DNA of 64,000 bases from Imperialibacter sp040222815 (GTDB lineage Bacteria > Bacteroidota > Bacteroidia > Cytophagales > Cyclobacteriaceae), in the NCBI RefSeq assembly GCF_040222815.1, contig NZ_JAVKCH010000039.1, positions 1-64,000 of the forward strand, in the 5' to 3' direction. Positions 24,426 to 33,832 of this stretch are shown in pieces. Below the pieces are notes generated by a model. The model was not told the origin of the DNA. It ran no database searches and saw nothing but the letters and a program-made list of their open reading frames with translations. The stretch's first letter is position 1, and each line of letters starts with the position of its first letter. Both the position numbers and the translations under genes were made by a program.

Positions 24426-27221
24426 ATGAGAAGACTATTACCGGTATTTCTTTTGTTGCTTTTTTCCTGCACAGCGACATTTGCTACCCACATCCGGGCA
24501 GGCGAGATCACCGCCAGGCGTATTTCCAACGGTGCTCATACCTACGAAATAACTGTCATCGCCTACACAGACACCGGCTCGCCGATTCAGTTTGGGGAGG
24601 GGAATATCAGTATGGGGGACGGATCAGTTTATGCATTGAAAAACCTGGCTCCCAAGGAAACCATTCCGTTGGGCGATGATGTGGCTTTTAACAGGTTTGT
24701 GTTTACTTACACATACCCGGCACCAGGTGGCTATACCATCAGCTACCAGGAAAGTAATCGAAATGCGGGTGTTCTCAACATGGTGCGCTCAGTGGAGACT
24801 CCCTTTTACATTGAAACCGTGCTGGCAATAGACCCAGCTTACAAGCTGAATAGCAGCCCCGTGCTGTTGGTGCCTCCGGTAGACCATGCTGTCGTAGGTG
24901 CACGTTTTGTTCACAACCCGGGAGCCTTCGATCAGGACGGTGATAGCCTGGCCTACAGGATGTGGTACCCAAAGCGAAACCGATTTGATTCTGTTTTTAA
25001 CTATCGGATTCCTAACAATAGAATTTTTTACGAAGGCAGGGATTATTTTGCGGCTAACCAAGACCAGGACAGCATTCCATCATTTACACTTGACCCCATA
25101 AGTGGCGACCTTGTTTGGGATGCGCCAGGGATGGCTGGCGAATACAACATTGCATTTATTGTGGAAGAATGGCGCCTGTTTTTTGGTGAGTGGAAGCTTC
25201 TGGGCCAGGTAACACGGGACATGCAAATTATAGTAGAGGAGTCGGACAACAGGCCCCCGGATTTAATTGTGCCGGAAGATATTTGTGTAGAGGCCGGCAC
25301 ATTCATTCAAGACCAGGTCACTGGTATTGACCCTGAAGGAATGAGGGTTTTGATGGAAGCTTTTGGAGGTCCTTTTGAATTTTCGAGCGGCAATGCTTCA
25401 TTTTCTCCAGCCCCACCGGTTTATCAACAAACTCCCGGCACATTGAATTTCATGTGGCAGACTGCTTGCAGCCATGTTCGGCAGCGGCCATATGAAATTC
25501 GTTTCAAAGTGACAGACGAGCCCGCCGATGGTGGCGCAAAGCTTGTGGACTTTGACACCTGGAACATCACCGTAGTGGCGCCAGCACCAACAGGGCTTGC
25601 GGCAGGCGCTGAGTCCGATGGAACAGTCAGACTGTCGTGGGATGAGTACACCTGCTCCAATGCTGAATTGCTGGAAATTTGGCGACGGGTGGAGAGTTAC
25701 GACTTTACCCCAGCCAACTGTGAGGTAGGCATGCCGACGTATGCCGGTTACGAGCTGATCGATGTAGTTGACGCCGGTGCTCTTGGGTACGCAGACGACA
25801 ACCTGGGAGCCGGGTTAGATCCGGGAGCTTCTTATTGCTATCGGTTAGTCGCTTCTTTTTACGAGCCGGAGGGCGGCCTTTCCTATGTATCTGCGGAAGC
25901 TTGCGCTATCGCCAGAGCTGACGCACCAGTGATTACGCATGTAGATGTAGATGCTACTTCAGTTGAAAACGGGAGAGTAAATATATCATGGAGATCTCCA
26001 TTCGATATTGATAAGGCTGACTTCCCCCCGCCTTATACCTATGAAGTGTTAAGAGCAAAAGGCCTCAGTGGCGATGATGAAATAGTAAGCCTTGGCACAA
26101 CGCAGGATACAACCTGGGTCGATCAGGGGTTGAACACAGTCGATCTTCCCTACAACTATTTTGTCCGTCATTTGGGTGACAGCGGTCGGGTTGTTGGCGC
26201 TTCGTCGGCTGCCTCTACCGTCAGGCTTGAACTGAAGTCAGACAGTACAAGTATTGATGTCAACTGGACGTTTGATGTTCCCTGGTCAAACAACTCAGAG
26301 GAATTCCCGAAGCATTTTATCTACCGAAATAATGTAGACGTGGTCGATCCCGATGGCTTCTACCTTATTTCTGCGATAGATATAAGTGATCGGGATTTTC
26401 ATTTTGTAGACAATCAGGGTCTGGTTGCTAAAACTGAATACTGCTATTATGTAACCACCCAGGGTAGCTTCGGGAATCCCGCAATCGCTGCTCCGCTCCT
26501 CAACAGGTCACAGATTATCTGCGCCTACCTGGATGATAAAGTGCCGCCCTGCCCGCCGATTAGCCTGGCGCTGGACGAGGCATTTTCCTGCGAGGCTCAG
26601 ACTCAGTTCAGCGATTGCGGAGACAGCGACTTTTCCAATAGAATACTTTGGGAAAAGGAAGCCGTGTTAGACTGTGAGGATGAGGCTGTGAGTTACAATG
26701 TGTATTTTTCTGATCTTGGCGAAGAGGGAACCTACAACCTGATTGCTCAGGTGAGCACCACAGACTTCACCCATCAAAACCTAAAATCTTTCAAGGGCTG
26801 CTATAGGGTGGCGGCAGTGGACAAGTCAGGAAATGAAAGTGAGTGGACAAATCCGGTATGCAACGATAACTGCCCCTATTTCGAGCTGCCCAACGTTTTT
26901 ACGCCCAACAATGACGGGAAGAATGACCTTTTCATTCCTTATTACAATGATGGAACCATCGCCGATTTTGACTTAACGAGGTGCATGCGTTTTGTGAAGT
27001 CGGTCGACTTCAAAGTATACGACAGGTCAGGAAAGATGGTGTTCTATACCAATTCCCGTGGTGTTGAAGGCTCCATTTTTATCAACTGGGCGGGCCAAAC
27101 TGAGGCTGGGATAGACCTCCCTTCGGGGGTTTACTATTATGTGGCCGAGGTAGAATTTGATGTGCTTGATCAGCAGCAGTGGAAGGAAGAGTTAAAAGGC
27201 TGGGTTCAACTGGTCAGGTGA
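24426..27221 (+). CDS. Large secreted protein with T9SS type B domain, paralogue of 21084
   Basis: This 931-residue protein has a leader (MRRLLPVFLLLLFSCTATFA) followed by THIRAGEITARRISNGAH. It follows the 21084 product along its whole length: the same ectodomain (YTDTGSPIQF, NRNAGVLNMVRSVETPFYIE), the same fibronectin-like middle with conserved cysteines (SYCYRLVASFYEPEGG), and the same type B end (PYFELPNVFTPNNDGKNDLF, LPSGVYYYVAEVEF). A tandem duplication with a DCC1-type gene between the copies is the simplest explanation. The protein should reach the surface through T9SS. The ligand or structural role is unknown. Confidence 0.9.
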   Translation: MRRLLPVFLLLLFSCTATFATHIRAGEITARRISNGAHTYEITVIAYTDTGSPIQFGEGNISMGDGSVYALKNLAPKETIPLGDDVAFNRFVFTYTYPAPGGYTISYQESNRNAGVLNMVRSVETPFYIETVLAIDPAYKLNSSPVLLVPPVDHAVVGARFVHNPGAFDQDGDSLAYRMWYPKRNRFDSVFNYRIPNNRIFYEGRDYFAANQDQDSIPSFTLDPISGDLVWDAPGMAGEYNIAFIVEEWRLFFGEWKLLGQVTRDMQIIVEESDNRPPDLIVPEDICVEAGTFIQDQVTGIDPEGMRVLMEAFGGPFEFSSGNASFSPAPPVYQQTPGTLNFMWQTACSHVRQRPYEIRFKVTDEPADGGAKLVDFDTWNITVVAPAPTGLAAGAESDGTVRLSWDEYTCSNAELLEIWRRVESYDFTPANCEVGMPTYAGYELIDVVDAGALGYADDNLGAGLDPGASYCYRLVASFYEPEGGLSYVSAEACAIARADAPVITHVDVDATSVENGRVNISWRSPFDIDKADFPPPYTYEVLRAKGLSGDDEIVSLGTTQDTTWVDQGLNTVDLPYNYFVRHLGDSGRVVGASSAASTVRLELKSDSTSIDVNWTFDVPWSNNSEEFPKHFIYRNNVDVVDPDGFYLISAIDISDRDFHFVDNQGLVAKTEYCYYVTTQGSFGNPAIAAPLLNRSQIICAYLDDKVPPCPPISLALDEAFSCEAQTQFSDCGDSDFSNRILWEKEAVLDCEDEAVSYNVYFSDLGEEGTYNLIAQVSTTDFTHQNLKSFKGCYRVAAVDKSGNESEWTNPVCNDNCPYFELPNVFTPNNDGKNDLFIPYYNDGTIADFDLTRCMRFVKSVDFKVYDRSGKMVFYTNSRGVEGSIFINWAGQTEAGIDLPSGVYYYVAEVEFDVLDQQQWKEELKGWVQLVR

Positions 27222-27265
27222 TCCGTACATCCTCTTTTCAGGAACTGACATTTGCATATTCTTTG

Positions 27266-27273
27266 TAGCTTTG
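27266..27273 (+). promoter_or_regulatory. Bacteroidota -7 element upstream of fabD
   Basis: TAGCTTTG matches TAnnTTTG exactly, 26 bases upstream of ATG 27300. A -33 element is not clear. The site lies inside the longer open frame that begins at 27252, which supports the later start. Confidence 0.55.
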
Positions 27274-27299
27274 TTCGTTCAAACCAACTCACATCCTTT

Positions 27300-28175
27300 A
27301 TGAATGCATATGTTTTCCCCGGGCAAGGGGCTCAGTTTTCCGGAATGGGCAAGGAGCTGTATGACACCAATGAAAAGGCAAAAGCGTTGTTCGAAAAAGC
27401 CAACGAAATACTGGGATTCAGGATTACAGATGTCATGTTCAGTGGCTCTGATGAAGAGCTAAAACAAACTAAAGTCACCCAGCCGGCCATCTTTATACAT
27501 TCGGTGATAATGGCGATGGTTTCAGATAATTTCAAACCCGACATGGTAGCTGGTCATTCTCTTGGCGAATTCTCGGCACTTGTTGCCAATAAATCCCTCT
27601 CTTTTGAGGATGGCCTCCGTTTGGTAAGCAAACGTGCACTTGCTATGCAGAAGGCTTGTGAGCTTACGCCATCTACAATGGCCGCAGTGCTTGGCCTCGA
27701 CGACGCAAAGGTTGAGGAAGTATGCGCTTCAGTTACTGGCGAGGTGGTAGTGCCCGCTAATTATAACTGCCCGGGTCAGTTGGTTATATCAGGGTCTGTG
27801 AAGGGGATAGAAATTGCTTGCGAGAAAATGAAAGAGGCTGGTGCAAAAAGAGCGTTGGTGTTACCCGTTGGCGGGGCGTTTCATTCTCCTTTGATGGAAC
27901 CAGCCAGACAAGAGCTCGCTGCCGCTATTGAGGCGACTCATTTCTCTCAGCCAATATGCCCGGTTTATCAAAATGTGACAACCAAAGGGTCGGTTAGTAT
28001 TGATGAAATTAAAAAGAACTTGATTTCACAGCTTACGGCTCCCGTAAAGTGGACACAGTCGGTTCAGAATATGGTAGCAGACGGTGCTGCTAATTTCATT
28101 GAATGCGGTCCGGGTAAGGTACTTCAGGGGCTTGTGAAGAAAATTTCACCCGAAGTTTCTGCTGGCAGCTTGTGA
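27300..28175 (+). CDS. fabD: Malonyl-CoA:ACP transacylase
   Basis: This 291-residue enzyme transfers malonyl groups from CoA to acyl carrier protein, supplying fatty-acid elongation in the cytoplasm. The start gives the canonical beginning MNAYVFPGQGAQFSGMGKEL. The nucleophile elbow is GHSLGEFSALVAN (Ser about 90), the catalytic His is in GGAFHSPLMEPA (about 200), and a conserved Gln-Gly is in ECGPGKVLQGLVKK. The length matches the family. No other fab genes lie next to it, so it appears to be a single-gene unit. ATG 27300 is preferred to upstream codons because of the -7 element at 27266. Confidence 0.96.
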   Translation: MNAYVFPGQGAQFSGMGKELYDTNEKAKALFEKANEILGFRITDVMFSGSDEELKQTKVTQPAIFIHSVIMAMVSDNFKPDMVAGHSLGEFSALVANKSLSFEDGLRLVSKRALAMQKACELTPSTMAAVLGLDDAKVEEVCASVTGEVVVPANYNCPGQLVISGSVKGIEIACEKMKEAGAKRALVLPVGGAFHSPLMEPARQELAAAIEATHFSQPICPVYQNVTTKGSVSIDEIKKNLISQLTAPVKWTQSVQNMVADGAANFIECGPGKVLQGLVKKISPEVSAGSL

Positions 28176-28259
28176 TATGTAAATATTGAAAGCTGATATT
28201 CAAATTGTTATGTGATAAGCCATTAGGACACGGTCTTTTCTTGAATCTTTCACAAAACA

Positions 28260-28613
28260 TTACATCACCTTCAATTCATCTAGCTCGGCTATCTTGTCGT
28301 CAAGGCGATGGAATAGGTGTTGAAAAAGGTCACTCACCCTGAATGTCAATTCTTTTGCACTCAGGCTTTTGTCGCCTTCATAGAAACTTGTTACTTGAGT
28401 AAGTGCGTCCATGAGCTCCACATACTCAAGCGTATTGAGTGTAGAGAAAATCTTATGCTTTAGGTGAGAAAAGGCTGTAGAATCACCTTTTTCAATGCTT
28501 GAAGTTATTTTGCTCTGAGCTTTTTCAAACTCCTGGTACATAAACTCAAGCAACTCCCTGTAAGCGCCAGGGCTGCTGCGATATAAGCTGTCTAGGTTTT
28601 CGAAGTTCATCAC
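28260..28613 (-). CDS. Small Hpt-like helical protein
   Basis: This 117-residue, all-helical protein resembles a histidine phosphotransfer (Hpt) domain. The segment AFSHLKHKIFSTLNTLEYVE sits where Hpt proteins have the phosphoacceptor helix with an HxxK-type signature; the candidate His is about residue 60. Helices on both sides (LLEFMYQEFEKAQSKI, DLFQHLFHRLDDKIAELD) fit a four-helix bundle. Hpt proteins relay phosphate between hybrid kinases and response regulators, but no kinase lies next to this gene. The assignment is moderate: the His-Lys spacing fits, but conservation is weak. Confidence 0.55.
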   Translation of the reverse strand: MMNFENLDSLYRSSPGAYRELLEFMYQEFEKAQSKITSSIEKGDSTAFSHLKHKIFSTLNTLEYVELMDALTQVTSFYEGDKSLSAKELTFRVSDLFQHLFHRLDDKIAELDELKVM

Positions 28614-28695
28614 AAAAATAAAGGGATAACATTTATTTGTTATCCCTAAATTAAGCCTTTTGGCTTTTGCGGTTTACGAAATATTCAGCAGAACC

Positions 28696-30507
28696 TTACT
28701 CCGACATTTTAGCGTCCATGCGCTTGCGCTCGTTTTCATCAAGATAGATTTTTCTCATCCTGATCGAAAGGGGAGTTACTTCCACGTATTCATCTTTCTT
28801 GATGTACTCCAGTGCTTCCTCCAAAGAGAACCTTCTTTTTGGGTATATTTTTGCACTATCGTCGGTTCCGGATGCCCTTACGTTGGTGAGTTTTTTACCC
28901 TCCTGTATGTTGACCACAAGGTCATTATTTCTCGAGTGTTCTCCGATCACCATGCCGCCATACACTTCATCTCCCGCTTCAACGAAGAAAGTGCCTCTGT
29001 CCTGTAGTTTATCAATTTTGTAGGCCGTAGCACTTCCGGTGTCTACTGAAATAATAGAACCATTGATTCTGCCAGGTATTGGCCCTTTGTAGGGTTGGTA
29101 ACTCAAGAAACGATGCGTCATAATTGCCTCACCTTGCGTAGCAGTAAGTACGCTATTTCGCAGGCCAATGATGCCACGGGCGGGAATCTCAAATTCCAGG
29201 TGCTGCAGGTCGCCTTTTGGTTCCATAATCTTAAGCTCAGCCTTCTTTTGCGTAGCGAGTTCGATCACCTTACCAGCAGATTCCTGTGGCACGTCGACTA
29301 CCAGAAGCTCGATAGGCTCATTGCGGATGCCGTCGACTTCCTTGAACAATACCTGTGGCTGACCTACCTGAAACTCATAGCCTTCACGACGCATGGTTTC
29401 AATAAGAATAGACAAGTGAAGCACACCACGGCCATATACCAGGAATTTATCCTCAGAAGTAGTCTCTTCAATACGCAAAGCAAGGTTCTTCTCAATTTCC
29501 TTGAACAAGCGATCTCTAACGTGACGTGATGTCACGAATTTGCCCTCTTTTCCGTAGAAAGGTGAGTTGTTGATAGTAAAGAGCATACTCATGGTAGGCT
29601 CGTCAATAGATATCCTTGGCAGTGGCTGTGGATTATCTGCGTCTGTGATGGTGTCACCAATTTCAAAATCTTCAATACCAACAAGTGCACAGATATCACC
29701 AGCAGAAACTTCAGGTACTCTTAGCCTTCCCAGGCCTTCAAATACACTGATTTCCTTAATTTTTACTTTTTTAACAATTCCGTTTTTCTTGCAAAGCCCC
29801 ATAATGGTGCCTTCAACAAGTTTGCCCTGAAATACTCTACCGATAGCAATACGACCTGTGTAGGCGTTGAAATCCAGAGAAGTGATTTGCATTTGGGGTA
29901 AGCCCTCTCTCAAAGGAGCCGGAGGGATCACTTCCAGAATGGTATCCAGCAATGCTGTGATGTCCTCTGTTTTTTCTTTCCAGTCGTGGCTCATCCAGCC
30001 ATGCTTCGACGAACCGTAAACAGTTCTGAAGTCAAGCTGATCTTCAGTGGCGTCCAGGTTGTACATTAACTCAAATACTTGCTCATGCACTTCGTCGGGA
30101 CGACAGTTCTCTTTGTCTACCTTGTTGATCACTACGATAGGCTTAAGTCCCAGAGCAAGTGCTTTGCTAAGCACAAAGCGTGTCTGTGGCATAGGGCCTT
30201 CGAAGGCATCTACCAACAAAAGAACGCCATCGGCCATTTTCAATACTCGCTCTACCTCACCACCGAAATCGGAGTGACCAGGCGTATCAATAATATTGAT
30301 CTTGACGTCTTTGTATCGAATGGATACATTTTTTGAAAGGATGGTAATTCCTCTTTCTCTCTCCAGGTCATTATTGTCAAGGATGAGGTCACCAGACTCC
30401 TGGTTATCCCTGAAAAGCTTGGACTGGTGGATGATTTTATCAACCAAGGTAGTTTTACCGTGGTCAACGTGCGCTATAATAGCGATATTACGGATATTAT
30501 TAGACAT
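28696..30507 (-). CDS. typA: Ribosome-associated GTPase TypA/BipA
   Basis: This 603-residue translational GTPase has the full domain order: a G domain with P-loop AHVDHGKTTLVDKI, switch II DTPGHSDFGGEVERVLKM and NKVD (VVINKVDKENCRP), then domain II, an EF-G-like domain III, domain V and the TypA-specific C-terminus (RRFSLEEALEYIKKDEYVEV). It binds the 70S ribosome and helps assembly and stress or low-temperature growth in other bacteria. The length is typical (about 600). It stands alone on the minus strand with a -7 element upstream. Confidence 0.97.
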   Translation of the reverse strand: MSNNIRNIAIIAHVDHGKTTLVDKIIHQSKLFRDNQESGDLILDNNDLERERGITILSKNVSIRYKDVKINIIDTPGHSDFGGEVERVLKMADGVLLLVDAFEGPMPQTRFVLSKALALGLKPIVVINKVDKENCRPDEVHEQVFELMYNLDATEDQLDFRTVYGSSKHGWMSHDWKEKTEDITALLDTILEVIPPAPLREGLPQMQITSLDFNAYTGRIAIGRVFQGKLVEGTIMGLCKKNGIVKKVKIKEISVFEGLGRLRVPEVSAGDICALVGIEDFEIGDTITDADNPQPLPRISIDEPTMSMLFTINNSPFYGKEGKFVTSRHVRDRLFKEIEKNLALRIEETTSEDKFLVYGRGVLHLSILIETMRREGYEFQVGQPQVLFKEVDGIRNEPIELLVVDVPQESAGKVIELATQKKAELKIMEPKGDLQHLEFEIPARGIIGLRNSVLTATQGEAIMTHRFLSYQPYKGPIPGRINGSIISVDTGSATAYKIDKLQDRGTFFVEAGDEVYGGMVIGEHSRNNDLVVNIQEGKKLTNVRASGTDDSAKIYPKRRFSLEEALEYIKKDEYVEVTPLSIRMRKIYLDENERKRMDAKMSE

Positions 30508-30526
30508 GTCTTATGAAATTCGCCCG

Positions 30527-30534
30527 CAAAGGTA
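30527..30534 (-). promoter_or_regulatory. Bacteroidota -7 element upstream of typA
   Basis: On the minus strand TACCTTTG matches TAnnTTTG exactly, about 20 bases before the typA ATG at 30507. The -33 region is weak. Confidence 0.5.
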
Positions 30535-30619
30535 CGAATAAAACATGGCTAAAAGAAGCTATGTTAAGAAATAGTAATTTAAAAGACAAGGTAAGTGAGC
30601 GGTGAGTCAGGTGTTTACC

Positions 30620-30934
30620 CTATTTCTTCTTGTTTAGCGTTTCCCTGTAGGCTGTTTCTAGTGCATCTTTGACTAACTCTTCCGGCACTTTGTCCAGCTC
30701 AAACGTAGTCCATCCTTGTTGCCCCCATTTATTTGGAACAGGGAACACCCCTTTTTCAAATTCGCAAAAAACCGATTGATCCACTTCATTGAACTTGATG
30801 TTGGCAGTGCGGCTGCTTTCATGAAGCGTAGCAAAGATTACCCTGGCTTTGAAGGCAGCTCTGTCGAAATGAGGCATTTCTTCCACTCCCGGAAAAGACA
30901 ATGCTATTTTTCGAAATATCTCTGTGGTTACCAA
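30620..30934 (-). CDS. MmcQ/YjbR-family protein
   Basis: This 104-residue protein belongs to the MmcQ/YjbR family, which has a CyaY-like fold proposed to bind DNA. Family landmarks are the N-terminal FRKIALSFPGVEEMPHFDRA, the central IFATLHESSRTANIKFNEVD, and GQQGWTTFELDKVPEELVKD, followed by the helix with DALETAYRE. The function is not well established. It is single, minus-strand, and lies between typA and metG with no operon partner. Confidence 0.88.
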   Translation of the reverse strand: MVTTEIFRKIALSFPGVEEMPHFDRAAFKARVIFATLHESSRTANIKFNEVDQSVFCEFEKGVFPVPNKWGQQGWTTFELDKVPEELVKDALETAYRETLNKKK

Positions 30935-31066
30935 AGCTATTGTTGTTAGCCTACTCGCAAATTAACAAATAGGTTGTTAAGTCACGTTAAAAATGAAATA
31001 GACAATTCTGATGGATCTCGCTTCTACTTTAGCAGCTCAACACTTAAACACTTTCACTCTTTCCCC

Positions 31067-31074
31067 TATCTTTG
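31067..31074 (+). promoter_or_regulatory. Bacteroidota -7 element upstream of metG
   Basis: TATCTTTG matches TAnnTTTG exactly, 18 bases before ATG 31093. It fixes the start, because the open frame continues upstream to 31072, which would overlap the promoter. Confidence 0.55.
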
Positions 31075-31092
31075 CAGCCCAAACCAAGAATA

Positions 31093-33162
31093 ATGGCTAA
31101 GAAGACTTACAAAAGACACACCGTTACCGCTGCATTGATCTATGCCAATGGGCCTATCCATATAGGTCATTTGGCTGGCTGCTATCTCCCATCCGATATC
31201 TATGTGAGGTATATGCGCTCAATGGGGGAGGACATTGTGTTTGTGAGTGGAACGGATGAGCACGGCGTGCCCATCACGCTGAAGGCCCGCAATGAAGGAA
31301 CAACCCCTCAGGCTGTGGTGGATAAGTATTATGATATTATCAAAAACTCCTTTGCTGAGTTTGGTATTTCCTTCGATACCTATTCACGCACAAGCCGGGA
31401 GATTCATCATAAAACCTCACAGGATTTTTTTCTTAATCTTTATGAAAAGGGGATTTTTGAAGAACAAACCACCGAGCAATATTTTGACGAAAAGGCCAAT
31501 CAGTTTTTGGCTGACAGGTATATAGTAGGCACATGCCCTACTTGCGGCAACGAAAATGCCTACGGCGATCAGTGTGAAAAATGCGGAAGCACCTTAAGCC
31601 CTCAGGAGCTCGGCAATCCCCGCTCCATGCTAAGCGGCGAGAAACCAGTGCTGAAGCCCACCAAAAACTGGTACATGCCGCTAGATAAGCTACAGCCTAA
31701 AATTGAGAAGTACGTCGACAGTCACCCCGAGTGGAAAACCAACGTATTTGGTCAGTGCAAAAGCTGGCTGAACCAGGGGCTGCAGCCACGGTCGATGACC
31801 CGTGATCTTGATTGGGGTGTGAAAGTGCCTTTGCCGGAGACGGAGGGTAAGGTGCTTTACGTTTGGTTCGATGCTCCCATCGGCTACATCTCGGCTACTA
31901 AAGAACTGAAACCCAACGATTGGGAGAAATATTGGAAGGACGAGGATACCCGTTTGGTGCACTTTATAGGCAAGGATAATATCGTTTTCCATTGCATCAT
32001 TTTCCCTTCCATGCTGATGGAGCACGGCGATTTCGTGGTGCCCGACAATGTGCCTGCCAACGAATTTATGAACCTTGAGGGCCAGAAGATCAGTACCAGC
32101 CGCAACTGGGCAGTGTGGTTGCACGAGTACCTGGAGGAGTTTCCTGGCAAGCAGGACGTGTTGCGATACGTGCTTTGCGCCAATGCGCCGGAAACCAAGG
32201 ACAATGACTTTACCTGGAAGGATTTCCAGACAAGAAATAACAGTGAACTGGTGGCCATCTTTGGCAACTTTGTGAACAGAGCAGTGGTGCTCACTCATAA
32301 GTATTATGAAGGCAGGGTGCCTCAGAGGGGAGAGCTCTTTCAGTTTGATGAAGAAACGCTGGCTAAGTTGGCGGAATTCCCCGCAGTAATTGCTGGTTCT
32401 ATTGAGCAATTCAAATTTCGGGAAGCGTTGGCGTCATTGATGGATTTGGCGAGGTTAGGTAATAAGTACCTGGCCGACACGGAGCCATGGAAGCTGATCA
32501 AGACAGACCCAGAGCGTGTGAAAACCATCATGAACGTCGCTCTGCAAATAGCGGCCACACTCCAGGTGGTATGTGAGCCATTTTTGCCGTTTACTGCCAC
32601 CAAATTGGGTGGCATGTTCAATCAGAGTGGAGTCAAATGGAGCGACCTTGGAAAAGGTGATCTTTTGCCCGGCGGGCACCAGCTAGAGGCTCCGACGCTG
32701 CTGTTTGAAAAAATAGAAGACGATGTGGTGGAGGCTCAGATAGCAAAGCTGGAAGCAACAAAAAAACTAAACAGTCCTGCCGAAAAAGCAGGCGAAATAA
32801 AAAAAGCAGAAAAAATGGAAGTACCCGGGCTTAAGGAAGAGATAGTGTATGATGATTTCACCAAGCTTGACATGAGAGTGGCTACTGTGCTTGAGTGCGA
32901 AAGAGTGCCCAAGTCGGACAAGCTGCTCAAGTTTTTGCTCGACACGGGCATCGACAAACGCACGATCTTGAGTGGCATTGCCAAGCATTACCAACCCGAA
33001 GACCTGATAGGAAAGCAGGTAGTGGTGCTGGCCAACCTGGCTCCCCGCAAAATGATGGGTATAGAGTCGCAAGGTATGATTTTATCGGCAGAGGACGAAG
33101 AGGGTAACCTGAGACTGTTGCAGGCCAATGCGGTGACAAATCCGGGAGCGACCATCAGCTAG
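31093..33162 (+). CDS. metG: Methionyl-tRNA synthetase with C-terminal tRNA-binding domain
   Basis: This enzyme of about 689 residues charges tRNA-Met in the cytoplasm. The class I HIGH motif is in ANGPIHIGHLAGCYLPSDIY and the KMSKS equivalent in GQKISTSRNWAVW. A zinc knuckle has CPTCGNENAYGDQCEKC. The anticodon-binding helical domain follows (about residues 380-540). A lysine/alanine-rich linker then leads to an EMAP-like tRNA-binding OB domain (DFTKLDMRVATVLECERVPK to the end), giving the longer, dimer-forming type of MetRS. The start ATG 31093 (MAKKTYKRHTVTAALIY) is supported by the -7 element. Confidence 0.97.
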   Translation: MAKKTYKRHTVTAALIYANGPIHIGHLAGCYLPSDIYVRYMRSMGEDIVFVSGTDEHGVPITLKARNEGTTPQAVVDKYYDIIKNSFAEFGISFDTYSRTSREIHHKTSQDFFLNLYEKGIFEEQTTEQYFDEKANQFLADRYIVGTCPTCGNENAYGDQCEKCGSTLSPQELGNPRSMLSGEKPVLKPTKNWYMPLDKLQPKIEKYVDSHPEWKTNVFGQCKSWLNQGLQPRSMTRDLDWGVKVPLPETEGKVLYVWFDAPIGYISATKELKPNDWEKYWKDEDTRLVHFIGKDNIVFHCIIFPSMLMEHGDFVVPDNVPANEFMNLEGQKISTSRNWAVWLHEYLEEFPGKQDVLRYVLCANAPETKDNDFTWKDFQTRNNSELVAIFGNFVNRAVVLTHKYYEGRVPQRGELFQFDEETLAKLAEFPAVIAGSIEQFKFREALASLMDLARLGNKYLADTEPWKLIKTDPERVKTIMNVALQIAATLQVVCEPFLPFTATKLGGMFNQSGVKWSDLGKGDLLPGGHQLEAPTLLFEKIEDDVVEAQIAKLEATKKLNSPAEKAGEIKKAEKMEVPGLKEEIVYDDFTKLDMRVATVLECERVPKSDKLLKFLLDTGIDKRTILSGIAKHYQPEDLIGKQVVVLANLAPRKMMGIESQGMILSAEDEEGNLRLLQANAVTNPGATIS

Positions 33163-33185
33163 TTTTAGTAGCTCGCAGATTTAAA

Positions 33186-33832
33186 GCTCGCAGAGACGCA
33201 GAGGCGCAAAGTAAAAGCTGATTTTATACGGAATTTCGTTGGTGCTACAGGTTATTGACAATTCTAACAATGCCGTTTTTTATTAAAGATTCGTTGAAGT
33301 TGACCAACAAGCCTAATTTTATCCCCGTGAGTTTCAGGTAGGTTAAAAGCTGTTTTTTGTGCACGTCAGCCAGCGACTCAATGGATTTAATCTCCACAAT
33401 CACTTTGTCCTCCACAATCAAGTCTGCCCGAAAACCTTGATCCATCTTTATACCTTTCCAGACCACGGGTATGGCTTTCTGCTTTTCAACTTTGAGTCCC
33501 TCGGCTGTCAGTTCATGATGTAGAATGGTCTCATGTACTGTCTCGAATAATCCAGGACCGAGGTGACTGTGTATTTCATATAGTTTATTTACAATAATTC
33601 TGGAAATATCGTTTTCGTGTAGTCTTGCCATATTTATTCATTTTTTGAGTGCAAAATAGCGCATTTGACTTATATATAAGGTGTTAGTGTGCTTGGGGCG
33701 ATATTTATTTAGCTCCAATTGCAATTCATTGTGGATTCTCCGGTACTTTTGAGTAGGTATCTCCTCTTCTGATACTCCTGCGCTTCTGCTGGAAACATTC
33801 TCTTCCCTTAGCGCCTCTGCGTCTCTGCGAGC
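33186..33832. repeat. Perfect 22-bp inverted repeats flanking a GxxExxY gene
   Basis: Positions 33186-33207 (starting GCTCGCAGAGACGCAG and ending AGGCGC) are repeated exactly in inverted orientation at 33811-33832. They enclose the minus-strand GxxExxY gene and about 180 bases on its upstream side with no convincing gene. The similarity continues imperfectly inward. A short direct copy, GCTCGCAGA, also lies just outside the left arm near 33171. The framed unit, about 650 bp, looks like a small mobile or formerly mobile cassette. Confidence 0.7.
33245..33631 (-). CDS. GxxExxY family protein
   Basis: This 128-residue protein belongs to the GxxExxY family, named for a motif that here appears as GPGLFETVHE (the classic form is GPGLLE..Y). 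The later ADLIVEDKVIVEIKSIESL segment looks like a PD-(D/E)xK nuclease core: an acidic residue, then E-x-K. A restriction-like fold has been suggested for the family, but no activity is established. Family members occur as scattered singletons across Bacteroidota and other phyla. Here the gene is enclosed by perfect 22-bp inverted repeats and sits between two housekeeping genes, metG and pdhB. Confidence 0.9.
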   Translation of the reverse strand: MARLHENDISRIIVNKLYEIHSHLGPGLFETVHETILHHELTAEGLKVEKQKAIPVVWKGIKMDQGFRADLIVEDKVIVEIKSIESLADVHKKQLLTYLKLTGIKLGLLVNFNESLIKNGIVRIVNNL

